From Metapseudomonas boanensis (GTDB lineage: Bacteria > Pseudomonadota > Gammaproteobacteria > Pseudomonadales > Pseudomonadaceae): DNA of 64,000 nucleotides. Where the stretch lies: NCBI RefSeq assembly GCF_018704125.1, contig NZ_JAGTIS010000005.1:62001-126000 (forward strand), in the 5' to 3' direction. The position numbers and the translations under genes were made by a program. Below, piece after piece: positions 34,225 through 44,507 of the stretch; position 1 is the first letter of the stretch, and every line of letters begins with the position of its first letter. Under the pieces are notes generated by a model, which was given only the letters and a program-made list of their open reading frames with translations, was not told the DNA's origin and did no database searches.

Positions 34225-35868
34225 TCACGCGGCCATTTTGCGGGCGTCGGCCAGCAGGAAATCGCTGCCTCGTTCGCCGATCATGATTGCCGCCGCGTTG
34301 GTGTTGGCGCTGAGCAGACGCGGCATCACTGAGGCATCCACCACACGCAGACCGTGCAGGCCTCGCACCGACAGGCGAGGGTCGAGCACGGCAGCGGAAT
34401 CGCTGCCCATACGGCAGGTCCCCACCGGGTGGTAGCAGACGTTGGCATTGTTGCGAACGAATTGCGCCCAGCCCGCATCGTCTGTGGGGCGCGGCGACGG
34501 TGTGCGGTCGGCCTGCACGTAGCGACTCAGGGGCTCGGCTGCAAACAGCCGCTCGATGAGCTTGCAGGCGTCCACCAGGGTGCGAAGGTCACGCTCGTCG
34601 CCCAGCAACTGATGGGACACCTGCGGCAGCACGTCGGGCTCGCGGCTACGCAGGCGGACGTTGCCACGGCTGAAGGGATGGCAGACGTTGGCCTGGATCA
34701 TCACCGTCGGCTCGCGGGTCATCTCCGCCAGGGCCGCGCAACGCACATCGGGCGCCATGTCGTAGCTCAACGGCAGGAAGTGCAGCTGCAGGTCCGGCTC
34801 GTCCAGCCCCGCACGAGACTTGGCGCAAGCCATCGCCTGCACCGCCGGAGTGACCATGGGCCCGCGCTTGCGCAACAGGTAGTTGCCCAGGTGGCGCATG
34901 ACGTCCAGCGGCCCCATCTGGCTGTTGTAGGTCGGCACGCTGACCCTCTTGTTGATGCCCACTCCAACGTGCTCCTGAAGGTTCGCGCCAACACCGGCCA
35001 GGTCCGCAACCACCGGGATGCCCAGCTCGCGCAGGTGCTCCGCCGGGCCCACCCCCGAGCGCATGAGCAGCGCCGGCGAGCCGACGGTGCCGGCACTCAC
35101 CACCACTTCGGAGCGGGCGTTGACCCGGAGCAGGCGGCCGTCGCGCAGCACCTCGACACCCACGGCACGGCGACCCGCGAAGAGCACGCGGCGAGCCAGG
35201 CAACCGGTGAACACGCGCAGGTTCGGCCGCTCTCGGGCCGCGGCCAGATAGCCCTGGGCGGTGCCGCAGCGCTGGCCGTCGCGTTGTGTCGCCAGGGACA
35301 GGAAAGCGCCGTGCTGATCGCCCCCGCAGTAGTCCGCCAGCGACGGCAGACCCTCGCTGGAGCAAGCCTGGACAAACACTTCGGACAACGGGTGCGGATC
35401 GCGCTGGAATGACACGCAAAGTGGCCCACCCTTGCCATGGGCAGGGTGCGCCGGGCCGGCGAAGTCCTCGGCACGACGGAAGTACGGTAGGCACTCGTCG
35501 AAGCTCCAGCCAGGGCAGCCGGAGGCGGCCCAGTGGTCGTAGTCGGCGCGGCTACCACGGATGTAGACCTGGCCATTGATCGAGCTGCTGCCACCGAGCA
35601 GGCGGCCGCCGGACCAGATGAACTGGCGGCCGGAGATAGAAGCATCTGGCTCACTCGGGTACTGCCAGTCGAAACGCGGGTTGCCGATCAGCCGCGACAT
35701 GCCCGCCGGCATCCGTACCAGGAAGGAGTCGGCCTCGCCGCCGGCTTCGAGCAGGATGACCTGGTGCCGTCCTCCTTCGCTGAGCCTATTGGCCAGCACG
35801 CAACCGGCGCTGCCGCCGCCGACGATGACGTAGTCCGCTGTCAGGCTGTCCAGGTCTTGTGACTGCAT
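34225..35868 (-). CDS. GMC-family alcohol oxidoreductase
   Basis: This 547-residue FAD enzyme has the Rossmann motif G-G-G-S-A-G-C near residue 17, the G-G-S-S-S-I-N-G signature, catalytic histidine in C-Y-H-P-V-G-T-C-R-M-G and the C-terminal N-T-N-A-A. ATG 35868 with GAGG is preferred over an earlier in-frame codon. It is only distantly similar to the GMC enzyme at 11268-12875, which has N-T-N-G-P instead, so the two probably oxidise different alcohols. It heads the six-gene operon; two operator palindromes lie upstream. Confidence 0.9.
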   Translation of the reverse strand: MQSQDLDSLTADYVIVGGGSAGCVLANRLSEGGRHQVILLEAGGEADSFLVRMPAGMSRLIGNPRFDWQYPSEPDASISGRQFIWSGGRLLGGSSSINGQVYIRGSRADYDHWAASGCPGWSFDECLPYFRRAEDFAGPAHPAHGKGGPLCVSFQRDPHPLSEVFVQACSSEGLPSLADYCGGDQHGAFLSLATQRDGQRCGTAQGYLAAARERPNLRVFTGCLARRVLFAGRRAVGVEVLRDGRLLRVNARSEVVVSAGTVGSPALLMRSGVGPAEHLRELGIPVVADLAGVGANLQEHVGVGINKRVSVPTYNSQMGPLDVMRHLGNYLLRKRGPMVTPAVQAMACAKSRAGLDEPDLQLHFLPLSYDMAPDVRCAALAEMTREPTVMIQANVCHPFSRGNVRLRSREPDVLPQVSHQLLGDERDLRTLVDACKLIERLFAAEPLSRYVQADRTPSPRPTDDAGWAQFVRNNANVCYHPVGTCRMGSDSAAVLDPRLSVRGLHGLRVVDASVMPRLLSANTNAAAIMIGERGSDFLLADARKMAA

Positions 35869-35994
35869 GTCTTGCCTCGATTCTTGGATTGTGGATGGCA
35901 TTCCGAAGAGCCCGCCAGACCAGCAAGGAAGCGGCTTTCAGGCATTTCTCCCGGGCTCTGCAACGAGTATCGGGGAGGCCCCTGGGGCGGGCAT

Positions 35995-36008
35995 CGTCGT
36001 AAGCGACG
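35995..36008. promoter_or_regulatory. Palindromic operator, CGTCG-N4-CGACG (site 6)
   Basis: CGTCG-TAAG-CGACG lies 127 bases upstream of the GMC start. Its arm extends by one A/T pair on each side. Confidence 0.6.
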
Positions 36009-36116
36009 AATCGGCGCTGGGGTTCCCAGGCGCTGTGCTTCGGCACGGGCCGGACAGCGACACGGGACGCACCATCAAGGTGCCGTTGCGCCCTGCCCGG
36101 CCAGGCCGGCCGGCCC

Positions 36117-36130
36117 CGTCGCTTCCGACG
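36117..36130. promoter_or_regulatory. Palindromic operator, CGTCG-N4-CGACG (site 7)
   Basis: CGTCG-CTTC-CGACG is 122 bases from site 6, between the GMC start and the stop of the LuxR-type regulator gene. The same GMC promoter region thus has two copies. Confidence 0.6.
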
Positions 36131-36142
36131 AGGGCTACCACC

Positions 36143-38692
36143 TCAGACCGCGATCAGTCCGTCGCGCCGGGCGATGGCCAGGGCTTCCAGGCGGCTGCGG
36201 GCGTTGAGCTTGGCGTTGATGCTGCGCAGATGGGTGCGCACCGTGCTTTCGGAGACGAACAGCTTCTCCGCCAGGGCGTCGTTGCTCTGGCCGCTGGCTA
36301 CCAGCGCCAGCACCTGCAGCTCCTTGGCGGTCAGGTTGGCCGCCGCGCCAGCCGGGCCGTCGGCCAGCTTCAGGCCGCTACCCTCCGCAAGCAGCTGGGC
36401 AAAAGCTCGACACGCAGGGGCCGATTGGCTTGCCCGCAGGGCCAGGGCCAACGCCGCACGGCCTTCGTCGCGAAACGGCTGCAGCAGCTGGCGCGGTTCG
36501 GCGAACTCCAGCGCGGACTCCATGGTACGCAGCGCCGCGTGTTCGTTGCCGCGCTGTTCCAGGGCCAGGGCCAGGAGGATGCGCACGCTCAGGGCCCGGC
36601 GCAGGCGTCCGCCGCCGAGGGCGAGCTCGAGCTCCTCGGCCAGGCGCTCTGGCAGTTGCCCGCTGTCGCCTTCAGCCAGGCGTACCCTGGCGTCCATCAG
36701 TTCCCAGGTGTCGGCGTCGCAAGGCAGGAAGTACAGCTCGCGAACAAGCCTGGCGCACTCGTCGCCACGCAGCGCCTGCAACAGCTCCCTGGCCAACGCT
36801 GTGTCGCCGCGCACCAAGGCGCAGCGCACCCCTTCCAGGCGGGCGCAAAACACCAGGCGTGGCAACTTGCTGGCGCGCCCCAGACACTCCAGGGCAGCCA
36901 GAGTCGCCTGCGCCTGACTGGTGTCGCCGCGACCGATGAGAATGCGCGCGTGCAGCTTGTGGGCGAGGACGATCTGGTCCAGCAAGCCGGTCTGGCGCAG
37001 CAGCGGCATATGCAGCTCGAGCAACCCGAGCACTTCGTCGCAGCGCCCCATCTCGTAAAGCGCCAGGGCATCCAGGGTAGCCACCAGGGAGTTGCCGCGC
37101 CTACCGCGCGCGCTGCTGCAACCGGGCAGCGGCGGACGTTGCAACCGCTCGCGGGCGACCATGGGCTCGGACCGGAACAGATCGGCCATGGCGCAGATCG
37201 AAGCCGCATAGTCGCCGACGAAGCCACCGGGCTGCAGACCAGCCAGTGCCAGGCCCTGCTCCGCACTCTCCAACTCGCCACCGATCAGTTGCACAAGTGC
37301 CAGGGTGCAGTGATGGATGCCCCGGGCGAAAGGACTTGCCTCACCTTCCCCCGACCAGGGTCTGGCGCGTTCGCGCAGCGCCTCGACACGGTCATGCATG
37401 ATCAGCCAGGTCAGCTCCAGCGCTTGCAGAGCACGCTCCTGTTCCACCGCAAGCGGCATCCGCCGTAGACGCTGAACGATACCCAGGGCGGCATCCTGGT
37501 CATTGCTGAACAGCAGCGCCCAGGCCAGGGTCAGCTGCAGCTGCGGTGCCCCGTCCAGCCAGCCCTCGGCGTCCAGGGCCTGCAACCAGCGAGCCAGGGA
37601 GCGCATGCGACCGGCGCACAGCAGTACCTGCTCGTGCTGCTCCAACAAGCGCAATAGCAGGCGCCGGTCACCCATCAGGAAGGCGTGTTCCAGGGCCACC
37701 TCCGGGCGGTGTCCATCAAGCAGGGTTTCCAGCGCCGCGCGGTGCAGCTCACGCACGCGCAGGGGGGCGTTGCGCCGGATCAGCTGGCGTAGGCTGAACA
37801 GCAAGGGCCGGGGAAAGCAGCTGCGCTCGCGGATCAGCAAGTCATGCTCGCTCGCCAGCCGGCGCAGCAGGTTCTGGCTACCGGGTTGGCCGCGCACGCG
37901 GTCGAGCAACTCGGGGGGCATGGGATCGACGGTACTGGCGTCCTGGGCAAACGCCAGCAGGCCGGGCTCAAGGGCGGCAAACACCTCCTCCTGGAACCAC
38001 TCCTGCAACAGATGCTCGGCGTCCAGCGCACTATCGCCCGGGTCGCTGGCGCAGAGCAGCGCGACCACCGCCGGCCAGCCCTCGGTGCAGCGCCAGACAC
38101 TCATCAACGCCGCGGCGTTCAGCGGCCGGCCGGCCTGGGCCAAGGCGGCACTGAGTTCGTCGAGTGTGAACAGCAGGCCTTCGAGACGCAGCGCCTGCTC
38201 GCGTTCAGACACCACACCACGGTGGAAGGCCGGCAACGGCCGCCGGCTGGCGATGACCAGCCTGCCCTGGGGCGGCAAGCTGCCCAGGCACTGCTCCAGG
38301 GCACCGGGCTCGCGGGCCAGCAGTTCGTCGGCGTCGTCGATGAAGATCACGAAGCGCGAACGCCCGCGTCCCATGGCTGAAAGTCGGGCGAACAGCGACA
38401 GCAGGGTGGCGCGGAGGGAAGATCCGGGAGCCAGGCCGGCACCCAGCGACAACAGGGCCGAGTGCATGCCCGGCCCCAGGGCCTGGAGCAGTTGACCGAG
38501 AAGCACGGACTTGCCACTGCCGGCCGGCCCCTGGATCAGGGTTACCTTCTGTCGTTCGATATTTTCCAGCAGTGGCGCAATCAGCCGAGGGCGTACCAGT
38601 GGCCGCAGCTCGACTGCGCAGTCCGCCAGCACTGCGTATACATCCTGGGACGCCAAGCCCGCAGATCCGGCATCAGAACGAATGGTAGGCAT
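36143..38692 (-). CDS. MalT-like LuxR-family transcriptional activator (LAL type)
   Basis: This 849-residue regulator has an N-terminal Walker A (G-P-A-G-S-G-K-S, 55-62), a Walker B-like F-I-D-D-A-D, a long helical TPR-like middle region, and a C-terminal LuxR helix-turn-helix (about 785-849) with S-E-S-T-V-R-T-H-L-R-S-I-N-A-K-L. LAL/MalT proteins are ATP- and ligand-dependent activators. Its recognition helix is nearly identical to that of 45735-48413, suggesting shared operators. An ATCTAA-type palindrome (38768-38784) and a CA motif lie upstream. The start lacks a strong ribosome-binding site. Confidence 0.92.
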   Translation of the reverse strand: MPTIRSDAGSAGLASQDVYAVLADCAVELRPLVRPRLIAPLLENIERQKVTLIQGPAGSGKSVLLGQLLQALGPGMHSALLSLGAGLAPGSSLRATLLSLFARLSAMGRGRSRFVIFIDDADELLAREPGALEQCLGSLPPQGRLVIASRRPLPAFHRGVVSEREQALRLEGLLFTLDELSAALAQAGRPLNAAALMSVWRCTEGWPAVVALLCASDPGDSALDAEHLLQEWFQEEVFAALEPGLLAFAQDASTVDPMPPELLDRVRGQPGSQNLLRRLASEHDLLIRERSCFPRPLLFSLRQLIRRNAPLRVRELHRAALETLLDGHRPEVALEHAFLMGDRRLLLRLLEQHEQVLLCAGRMRSLARWLQALDAEGWLDGAPQLQLTLAWALLFSNDQDAALGIVQRLRRMPLAVEQERALQALELTWLIMHDRVEALRERARPWSGEGEASPFARGIHHCTLALVQLIGGELESAEQGLALAGLQPGGFVGDYAASICAMADLFRSEPMVARERLQRPPLPGCSSARGRRGNSLVATLDALALYEMGRCDEVLGLLELHMPLLRQTGLLDQIVLAHKLHARILIGRGDTSQAQATLAALECLGRASKLPRLVFCARLEGVRCALVRGDTALARELLQALRGDECARLVRELYFLPCDADTWELMDARVRLAEGDSGQLPERLAEELELALGGGRLRRALSVRILLALALEQRGNEHAALRTMESALEFAEPRQLLQPFRDEGRAALALALRASQSAPACRAFAQLLAEGSGLKLADGPAGAAANLTAKELQVLALVASGQSNDALAEKLFVSESTVRTHLRSINAKLNARSRLEALAIARRDGLIAV

Positions 38693-38730
38693 AACTTCGA
38701 CACTCGCGTGGCGCCGCCGGGAATCCGTGG

Positions 38731-38759
38731 AAGGCGCCTTTTTGTTGTTGTGGCGCCTT
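38731..38759. other. Inverted repeat in the LuxR leader / after the crotonase gene
   Basis: AAGGCGCC and GGCGCCTT flank 13 bases that include a T-run and TTGTTGTT (38742-38749), which on the minus strand is the CA motif AACAACAA. The structure could terminate the upstream crotonase operon or control LuxR translation. Confidence 0.45.
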
Positions 38760-38767
38760 AAGCTAAA

Positions 38768-38784
38768 CCTAACATCAATAGTTA
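38768..38784. promoter_or_regulatory. Palindromic operator, ATCTAA-N5-TTAGTT type (site F, two mismatches)
   Basis: CCTAA-CATCA-ATAGTTA has the same 5-base centre as the other sites and lies 76 bases upstream of the LuxR start. Confidence 0.45.
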
Positions 38785-38805
38785 ATCAATCACCGTTCGC
38801 TCCCT

Positions 38806-39606
38806 TCACGGAAATACGGGTGCACGCTTGCCGAGGAAGGCCGCGAGCCCTTCCTGGAAGGCCTCGTGGGCGATCAGCTCACGCTGGCGCTCGGCCTCGT
38901 ACTGCAGCTGCTCGGCCAGTGACGAACGCGTGGCGCTGGCCAGCGAGGCCTTCAGCTCAGCAGTGGCATGGCGCGGCATGGCCGCCAGGCGCTCGGCCAA
39001 GCCGCGGGCAGCCGCCATCAGCTCGGCGTCGGCTACGCAAGACCAGATCAGCCCCCAGTCGGCAGCCTGACGTGCGTCCAGGCGTTCGCCCAGCAGCAGC
39101 ATGCCGCGCGCCCTCGCCTCCCCGCACAGGCGCGGCAGCATCCAGGTCATGCCGAGGTCGGGAACTATGCCCAGGCGTGGGATGAAGGGCATGAGAAAGC
39201 CGGCCGACTCGGCGGCTACCACCAGATCGGCGGCCCAGGCCAGGCTGGCGCCGGCCCCCGCAGCGATGCCGTTGACCGCTGCCACCACCGGAATGGGCGA
39301 TGCACGCAACTCACGGATCAGTGGGTTGGACTGCTCTACCATGGCCTGGTAAGTCTGCTCTGCCTGGGCCCGACCGTCGCCCTTGGCAAGGATATCGGCG
39401 AGGTCGGCACCTGCTGAAAAGGCCCGTCCGGCGCCGGTGATGATCAGTGCGCGCACCTCCTGCTGCGCCTGCAGCCGCGCGAGCACATCGCGGATTTCCG
39501 CCTGCATCGGACCACTGAGGCCATTGAGCTTGTCCGGCAGGTTCAGGGTCAGCACGCCGAGCGAACCCTCGGCCTGGTAGCTGATGTAGCGGTACGACTC
39601 GGTCAT
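38806..39606 (-). CDS. Enoyl-CoA hydratase/isomerase (crotonase) family
   Basis: This 266-residue crotonase has A-F-S-A-G-A-D-L and G-I-A-A-G-A-G-A-S at the oxyanion hole, and the region I-P-R-L-G-I-V-P-D-L-G where hydratases often have Glu; Asp is present. This resembles PaaG/PaaF-like isomerases more than FadB. It ends the 44.3-kb minus-strand operon, after the stand-alone dehydrogenase gene. AAGGA precedes the ATG. Confidence 0.88.
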   Translation of the reverse strand: MTESYRYISYQAEGSLGVLTLNLPDKLNGLSGPMQAEIRDVLARLQAQQEVRALIITGAGRAFSAGADLADILAKGDGRAQAEQTYQAMVEQSNPLIRELRASPIPVVAAVNGIAAGAGASLAWAADLVVAAESAGFLMPFIPRLGIVPDLGMTWMLPRLCGEARARGMLLLGERLDARQAADWGLIWSCVADAELMAAARGLAERLAAMPRHATAELKASLASATRSSLAEQLQYEAERQRELIAHEAFQEGLAAFLGKRAPVFP

Positions 39607-39642
39607 CTGCTGTGTCCTTCGGTTGGTAATCTCGGGCGACGG

Positions 39643-40905
39643 CTAGCGGCCGTCGCCGATGGCATGGAAACGTCCGTTATCGCGCGCCAGTTGGCGCAGC
39701 AGCGGCGGTGCCTCATAGGTTTCGCCCAGGTGACGGTAGCGCTCGCAGCGCGCCAGCACTTCGGCCGCCCCCAGTTCGTCGGCATAGCGCAGCGCACCGC
39801 CGCGCAGTGGCGGAAAGCCGATCCCCAGGGACAGCGCGCGGTCCAGCTCCATGGCGCTGGCCACCACCGATTCCTGCAGGGCGTGCACGGATTCGACAAT
39901 CATCGGCAACATCAGGCGGTCGATGATCTGCGTCTCGTCCATGGGCCGTTCCTCGGCGGCAAGCCGCTCGCGCAGCAGCCGTTGCGCCAGTGGGTTGACG
40001 CTGCGCTCCGGTCGGCCGTCGGCGCCGGGCCGGTACAGGTAGAAGCCGGCGCCGCCCTTCTGCCCATAGAGGCCGGCGTCCAGCAGTACCCGGAAGGCGT
40101 TGCGCGGCAGTGCCGGCATGCGCTCGGGGTAACTGGCGAAGATCAGGTCGCAGGACTGGGTACCGACATCCAGGCCGACCACATCCTCCAGATAGGCCGG
40201 GCCCATTGGCCAGCCGAACGCCTCAGTCACCCGGTCGATGCGCTGGTAGTCGACCCCCTCGGCCAGCAACCGCAGAAAGGCGTGGATGTAGGCCATGAGG
40301 ATGCGGTTGACCAGGAAGCCCGGGCCGTCGCGCACCACGATGGGGATCTTGCCCATAGCGAGGGCCTGCTTGACCGCGGTCTGTACTGCGTAGTCGCTGG
40401 TCTGGCGGCCGCGGATGACTTCCACCAGCGGCATCACCGGCGCGGGGTTGAAGAAGTGCATGCCAGCGAAGTTCTGCGGGCGCTGCAGAGCGGTGGCGAG
40501 ATCGTCGATGCGCAGCGACGAGGTGTTGGACAGCAGCACCGCGTCTTCCGCCACCAATCCTTCCACCTCGCCAAGCACCTTGTTCTTGATGCCGAGGTTG
40601 TCGACTACCGCCTCGATCACCACGCTGGCGCACTCGAATCCCTGGTAGTCCAGCTGTGCGCGGACCGCCGCGCCGGTGGCATCGCTGCGCCGGGCGAGCA
40701 GGCGCTCCATCTCCTGCAGCGAGTGCTGCAGGGCGGATGCACGGACATCTTTCAGGCGCACCGGCAGACCGTGGCAGGCACAGGTGTAGGCGATGCCGGT
40801 GCCCATTACCCCCGCGCCGACCACACAGGTGCGCAGCAGCAGGTCCTGGGAGGCGGCGAAGGCGTCGCCGTCGCCAGGGTCGAGGGGGAATCCCGCCACG
40901 CTCAT
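39643..40905 (-). CDS. 3-Hydroxyacyl-CoA dehydrogenase (FadB-type, no crotonase domain)
   Basis: This 420-residue protein corresponds to the dehydrogenase half of FadB: Rossmann motif G-A-G-V-M-G-T-G, H-F-F-N-P-A-P-V-M-P, W-P-M-G-P-A-Y-L-E-D-V-V-G-L-D and a full C-terminal helical domain. No hydratase domain precedes it. Its ATG follows the stop of the next complete multifunctional enzyme by 5 bases. Over this half it is closer to 6161-8308 than to its neighbour 40911-43070, so it appears to be a truncated paralogue of the former. The neighbouring crotonase (38806-39606) could supply the missing activity. Confidence 0.88.
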   Translation of the reverse strand: MSVAGFPLDPGDGDAFAASQDLLLRTCVVGAGVMGTGIAYTCACHGLPVRLKDVRASALQHSLQEMERLLARRSDATGAAVRAQLDYQGFECASVVIEAVVDNLGIKNKVLGEVEGLVAEDAVLLSNTSSLRIDDLATALQRPQNFAGMHFFNPAPVMPLVEVIRGRQTSDYAVQTAVKQALAMGKIPIVVRDGPGFLVNRILMAYIHAFLRLLAEGVDYQRIDRVTEAFGWPMGPAYLEDVVGLDVGTQSCDLIFASYPERMPALPRNAFRVLLDAGLYGQKGGAGFYLYRPGADGRPERSVNPLAQRLLRERLAAEERPMDETQIIDRLMLPMIVESVHALQESVVASAMELDRALSLGIGFPPLRGGALRYADELGAAEVLARCERYRHLGETYEAPPLLRQLARDNGRFHAIGDGR

Positions 40906-40910
40906 GCGCC

Positions 40911-43070
40911 TCAGTTCCCGGCCTGGGTCGGGCGCGGATGGAAACGCTCGCCGGTCTCGGCGCGGCGGCGCAGCCAGGCCGAGGGCCGGAAGCGCTCGCC
41001 CCAGCGTTCGGCGAGGCCGTCGCACTGCTCGACAAAGGCCGCAAGGCCCAGGGTGTCGATGTACGACAGCACCCCGCCGGTCCAGGTCGGGAAACCGATG
41101 CCCAGGGTCGAGCCGAGGTCGGCGTCGGCGGCGTCGGTGATCACGCCCTCCTCCACGCAACGGGCCGACTCCAGCGCCTGGATGCTCAGGATGCGCAGTC
41201 GCAGTTCCTCCAGCGTTGGCTGCTGCGACGCCTGCGGCCAATGCTGCGCCAGGCCCGTCCAGAGCCGCTTGCCGCCCTCCTCCGGGTAATCGTAGAAACC
41301 GCCACCGGCGCGCCGCCCCGGACGGTGGAACTCGTTGACCATGGTTTTCACCAGGTCGATGGCGGCACCGCGCTGGAAGCGCTCTTCGAAGCCCAGCTCG
41401 ATGGCCTGGCGATTGACCTTCAGCTGCAGCTCCAGGGATACCTCATCGGCCACCGCCAGCGGCCCCACCGGCATCCCGGCCTGGCGCGCGGCCTGCTCGA
41501 TCAGCGCAGGGGCGATACCGTCCTCGAGCATCAGGAAGCCCTCGTCGACGAAGCTGCCGAACACGCGGCTGGTGAAGAAGCCGGGGCTGTCGTTGACCAG
41601 GATCGGCGTCTTGCGCAGCTGGGCGACGAAGTCCATGGCCGCTGCCAGGGTCGCATCGGAGGTTTCGCGGCCGCGAATGATCTCCACCAGCGGCATGCGC
41701 TCAACAGGCGAAAAGAAGTGCAAGCCGATGAAGTCCGCCGGGCGCGGGAACTGCCCGGCCAGCAGGGAAATCGGCAGGGTCGAGGTGTTGCTGGCGAACA
41801 GGGCGTCGGCAGGCATCGCCGACACGGCGCGGGCGGTGACCTCGGCCTTGACCGCCAGGTCCTCGAACACTGCTTCGATGACCAGCTCGGCCGCGCCCAG
41901 CTCGGCGTAGTCGGCAGTCGGGTGGATGCGCGCCAGCGCGGCTTCGGCCTTGTCCCCCGCCAGTTGGCCACGGCTCACGGCGCGCGCCAGTTCATCGGCG
42001 AGGCGCGCATGGGCGGCCTGCGCCTGTTCCAGGGACGCGTCCAGCAATGCCACCTCGATGCCGGCCACAGCCGCCACCCGGGCGATGCCGGCGCCCATCT
42101 GGCCGGCGCCGAGTACACCGATGCGGGTGAAGCTGCGGCTGGTGAAGCCCTGCGGGCGGCGAACCAGCTTGTCGGCAGCGGCCTTGTTGATGAACTGGGT
42201 GCGGATCAGGTTGCGCGCTACCGGGCCGGTGAGCAGTTGGGCGAAGTAGTTGCGTTCGATGCGCAGGCCGGTGTCGAGGTCGACCACCATGCCCTCGCCA
42301 ACACAGGATAGGATCGCCAGCGGTGCCGGATAATTTCCGCGCGAGGCCACGTGGGCCTGGAGGATGCGCGAGGTCAGCGGGCCGTGGGGGAACGCCAGGC
42401 TGCCCAGGTCACGGGGCTTCCAGCCCTTGCGGTCCCAGGGTTGGCGGGCATCGGGGTTGGCCAGCACCCAGGCCTTGGCCCGCGCCAGCAGCTGTTCCGG
42501 CGCCGCCAGCTCGTCGACCAGGCCCAGTTCCAGCGCACGCTGGGGCCCCACCGGTTTGCCGTCGAGCAGCATCGGCAATGCCTGGGCGATACCGATCAGT
42601 CGCGGGAGGCGCTGGGTGCCACCACCGCCGGGCAGCAGGCCGACGCTGACCTCGGGCAGGCCGAGCTGGGCATCGGCGCGCTCGCTCAGCACCCGGTAAT
42701 GAGTGCCCAGGGCCAACTCCAGGCCGCCACCCAGGGCCAGGCCGCCGATGGCGGTGGCCACCGGCTTACCGAGGGTCTCGATGCGCCGGGTGAGGCCTTG
42801 CAGGTAGGCGCTCTGCTCGCGCGCCTCGACCTTGCTGGTGCCGTGCTCGAAGGCTTCGACCAGTTCCATGAGGTCGGCACCGGCGATGAAACCACGGGCC
42901 TTGGCCGAATGGATGACCACGCCCTTGACCGCGTCGTCGCCGGCCAGGCGGGCGAACAGTTCGTCCAGCTCGCGCTGCAGTTGCGGGGTGAGGATGTTCA
43001 GGCTGCGCCCGGGTACGTCGATGCCGACCAGGGCAACGCCGTCTTCGATTTCGAACTTGATGGTTTGCAT
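40911..43070 (-). CDS. Multifunctional enoyl-CoA hydratase / 3-hydroxyacyl-CoA dehydrogenase (FadJ-like)
   Basis: This 719-residue enzyme has an N-terminal crotonase domain with both glutamates in G-L-E-L-A-L-G and [12 protein letters not shown], then the dehydrogenase motif G-A-G-Q-M-G-A-G and [15 protein letters not shown] is characteristic of the FadJ/peroxisomal-like branch, unlike the H-F-F-N-P forms elsewhere in the cluster. ATG 43070 with GGAG is chosen; a GTG 6 bases upstream is the alternative. It lies between a thiolase and the stand-alone dehydrogenase. Confidence 0.92.
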   Translation of the reverse strand: MQTIKFEIEDGVALVGIDVPGRSLNILTPQLQRELDELFARLAGDDAVKGVVIHSAKARGFIAGADLMELVEAFEHGTSKVEAREQSAYLQGLTRRIETLGKPVATAIGGLALGGGLELALGTHYRVLSERADAQLGLPEVSVGLLPGGGGTQRLPRLIGIAQALPMLLDGKPVGPQRALELGLVDELAAPEQLLARAKAWVLANPDARQPWDRKGWKPRDLGSLAFPHGPLTSRILQAHVASRGNYPAPLAILSCVGEGMVVDLDTGLRIERNYFAQLLTGPVARNLIRTQFINKAAADKLVRRPQGFTSRSFTRIGVLGAGQMGAGIARVAAVAGIEVALLDASLEQAQAAHARLADELARAVSRGQLAGDKAEAALARIHPTADYAELGAAELVIEAVFEDLAVKAEVTARAVSAMPADALFASNTSTLPISLLAGQFPRPADFIGLHFFSPVERMPLVEIIRGRETSDATLAAAMDFVAQLRKTPILVNDSPGFFTSRVFGSFVDEGFLMLEDGIAPALIEQAARQAGMPVGPLAVADEVSLELQLKVNRQAIELGFEERFQRGAAIDLVKTMVNEFHRPGRRAGGGFYDYPEEGGKRLWTGLAQHWPQASQQPTLEELRLRILSIQALESARCVEEGVITDAADADLGSTLGIGFPTWTGGVLSYIDTLGLAAFVEQCDGLAERWGERFRPSAWLRRRAETGERFHPRPTQAGN

Positions 43071-43082
43071 GTCCACTCCGCC

Positions 43083-44288
<1,206 letters not shown>

Positions 44289-44374
44289 CGTCGACTCCGT
44301 TCCAATGCGTGAATGGGCCTCCCCACGGGAGGCTGACGGTTCGCATGCTAGCGTCGGCCAACGCGCGCGCCTTC

Positions 44375-44388
44375 GTCGCTTCCGACGA
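44375..44388. promoter_or_regulatory. Palindromic operator, CGTCG-N4-CGACG (site 8)
   Basis: CGTCG-CTTC-CGACG lies 87 bases upstream of the thiolase GTG, in the divergent thiolase/Rieske region. Confidence 0.6.
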
Positions 44389-44449
44389 TTCCGCCATCGG
44401 CCGGCGAGGCGCCCAGCGGTGACTTGCAAATACCGATTGCGAGCCATAA

Positions 44450-44465
44450 TCTAACGTCGTTAGTT
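44450..44465. promoter_or_regulatory. Palindromic operator, ATCTAA-N5-TTAGTT type (site C)
   Basis: TCTAA-CGTCG-TTAGTT is a close match, 43 bases upstream of the Rieske start. CATAAT just before it (44445-44450) could be the -10 box of the Rieske promoter, with TTGCAA (44424-44429) as a weak -35. Confidence 0.6.
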
Positions 44466-44483
44466 AATTCCTCGAACCAGTAG

Positions 44484-44491
44484 AACAACAA
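44484..44491 (+). promoter_or_regulatory. Hfq/Crc CA motif before Rieske oxygenase
   Basis: AACAACAA lies just upstream of AAGGA, the ribosome-binding site of the Rieske gene. Confidence 0.55.
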
Positions 44492-44507
44492 TCAGAAGGA
44501 ACCCACG

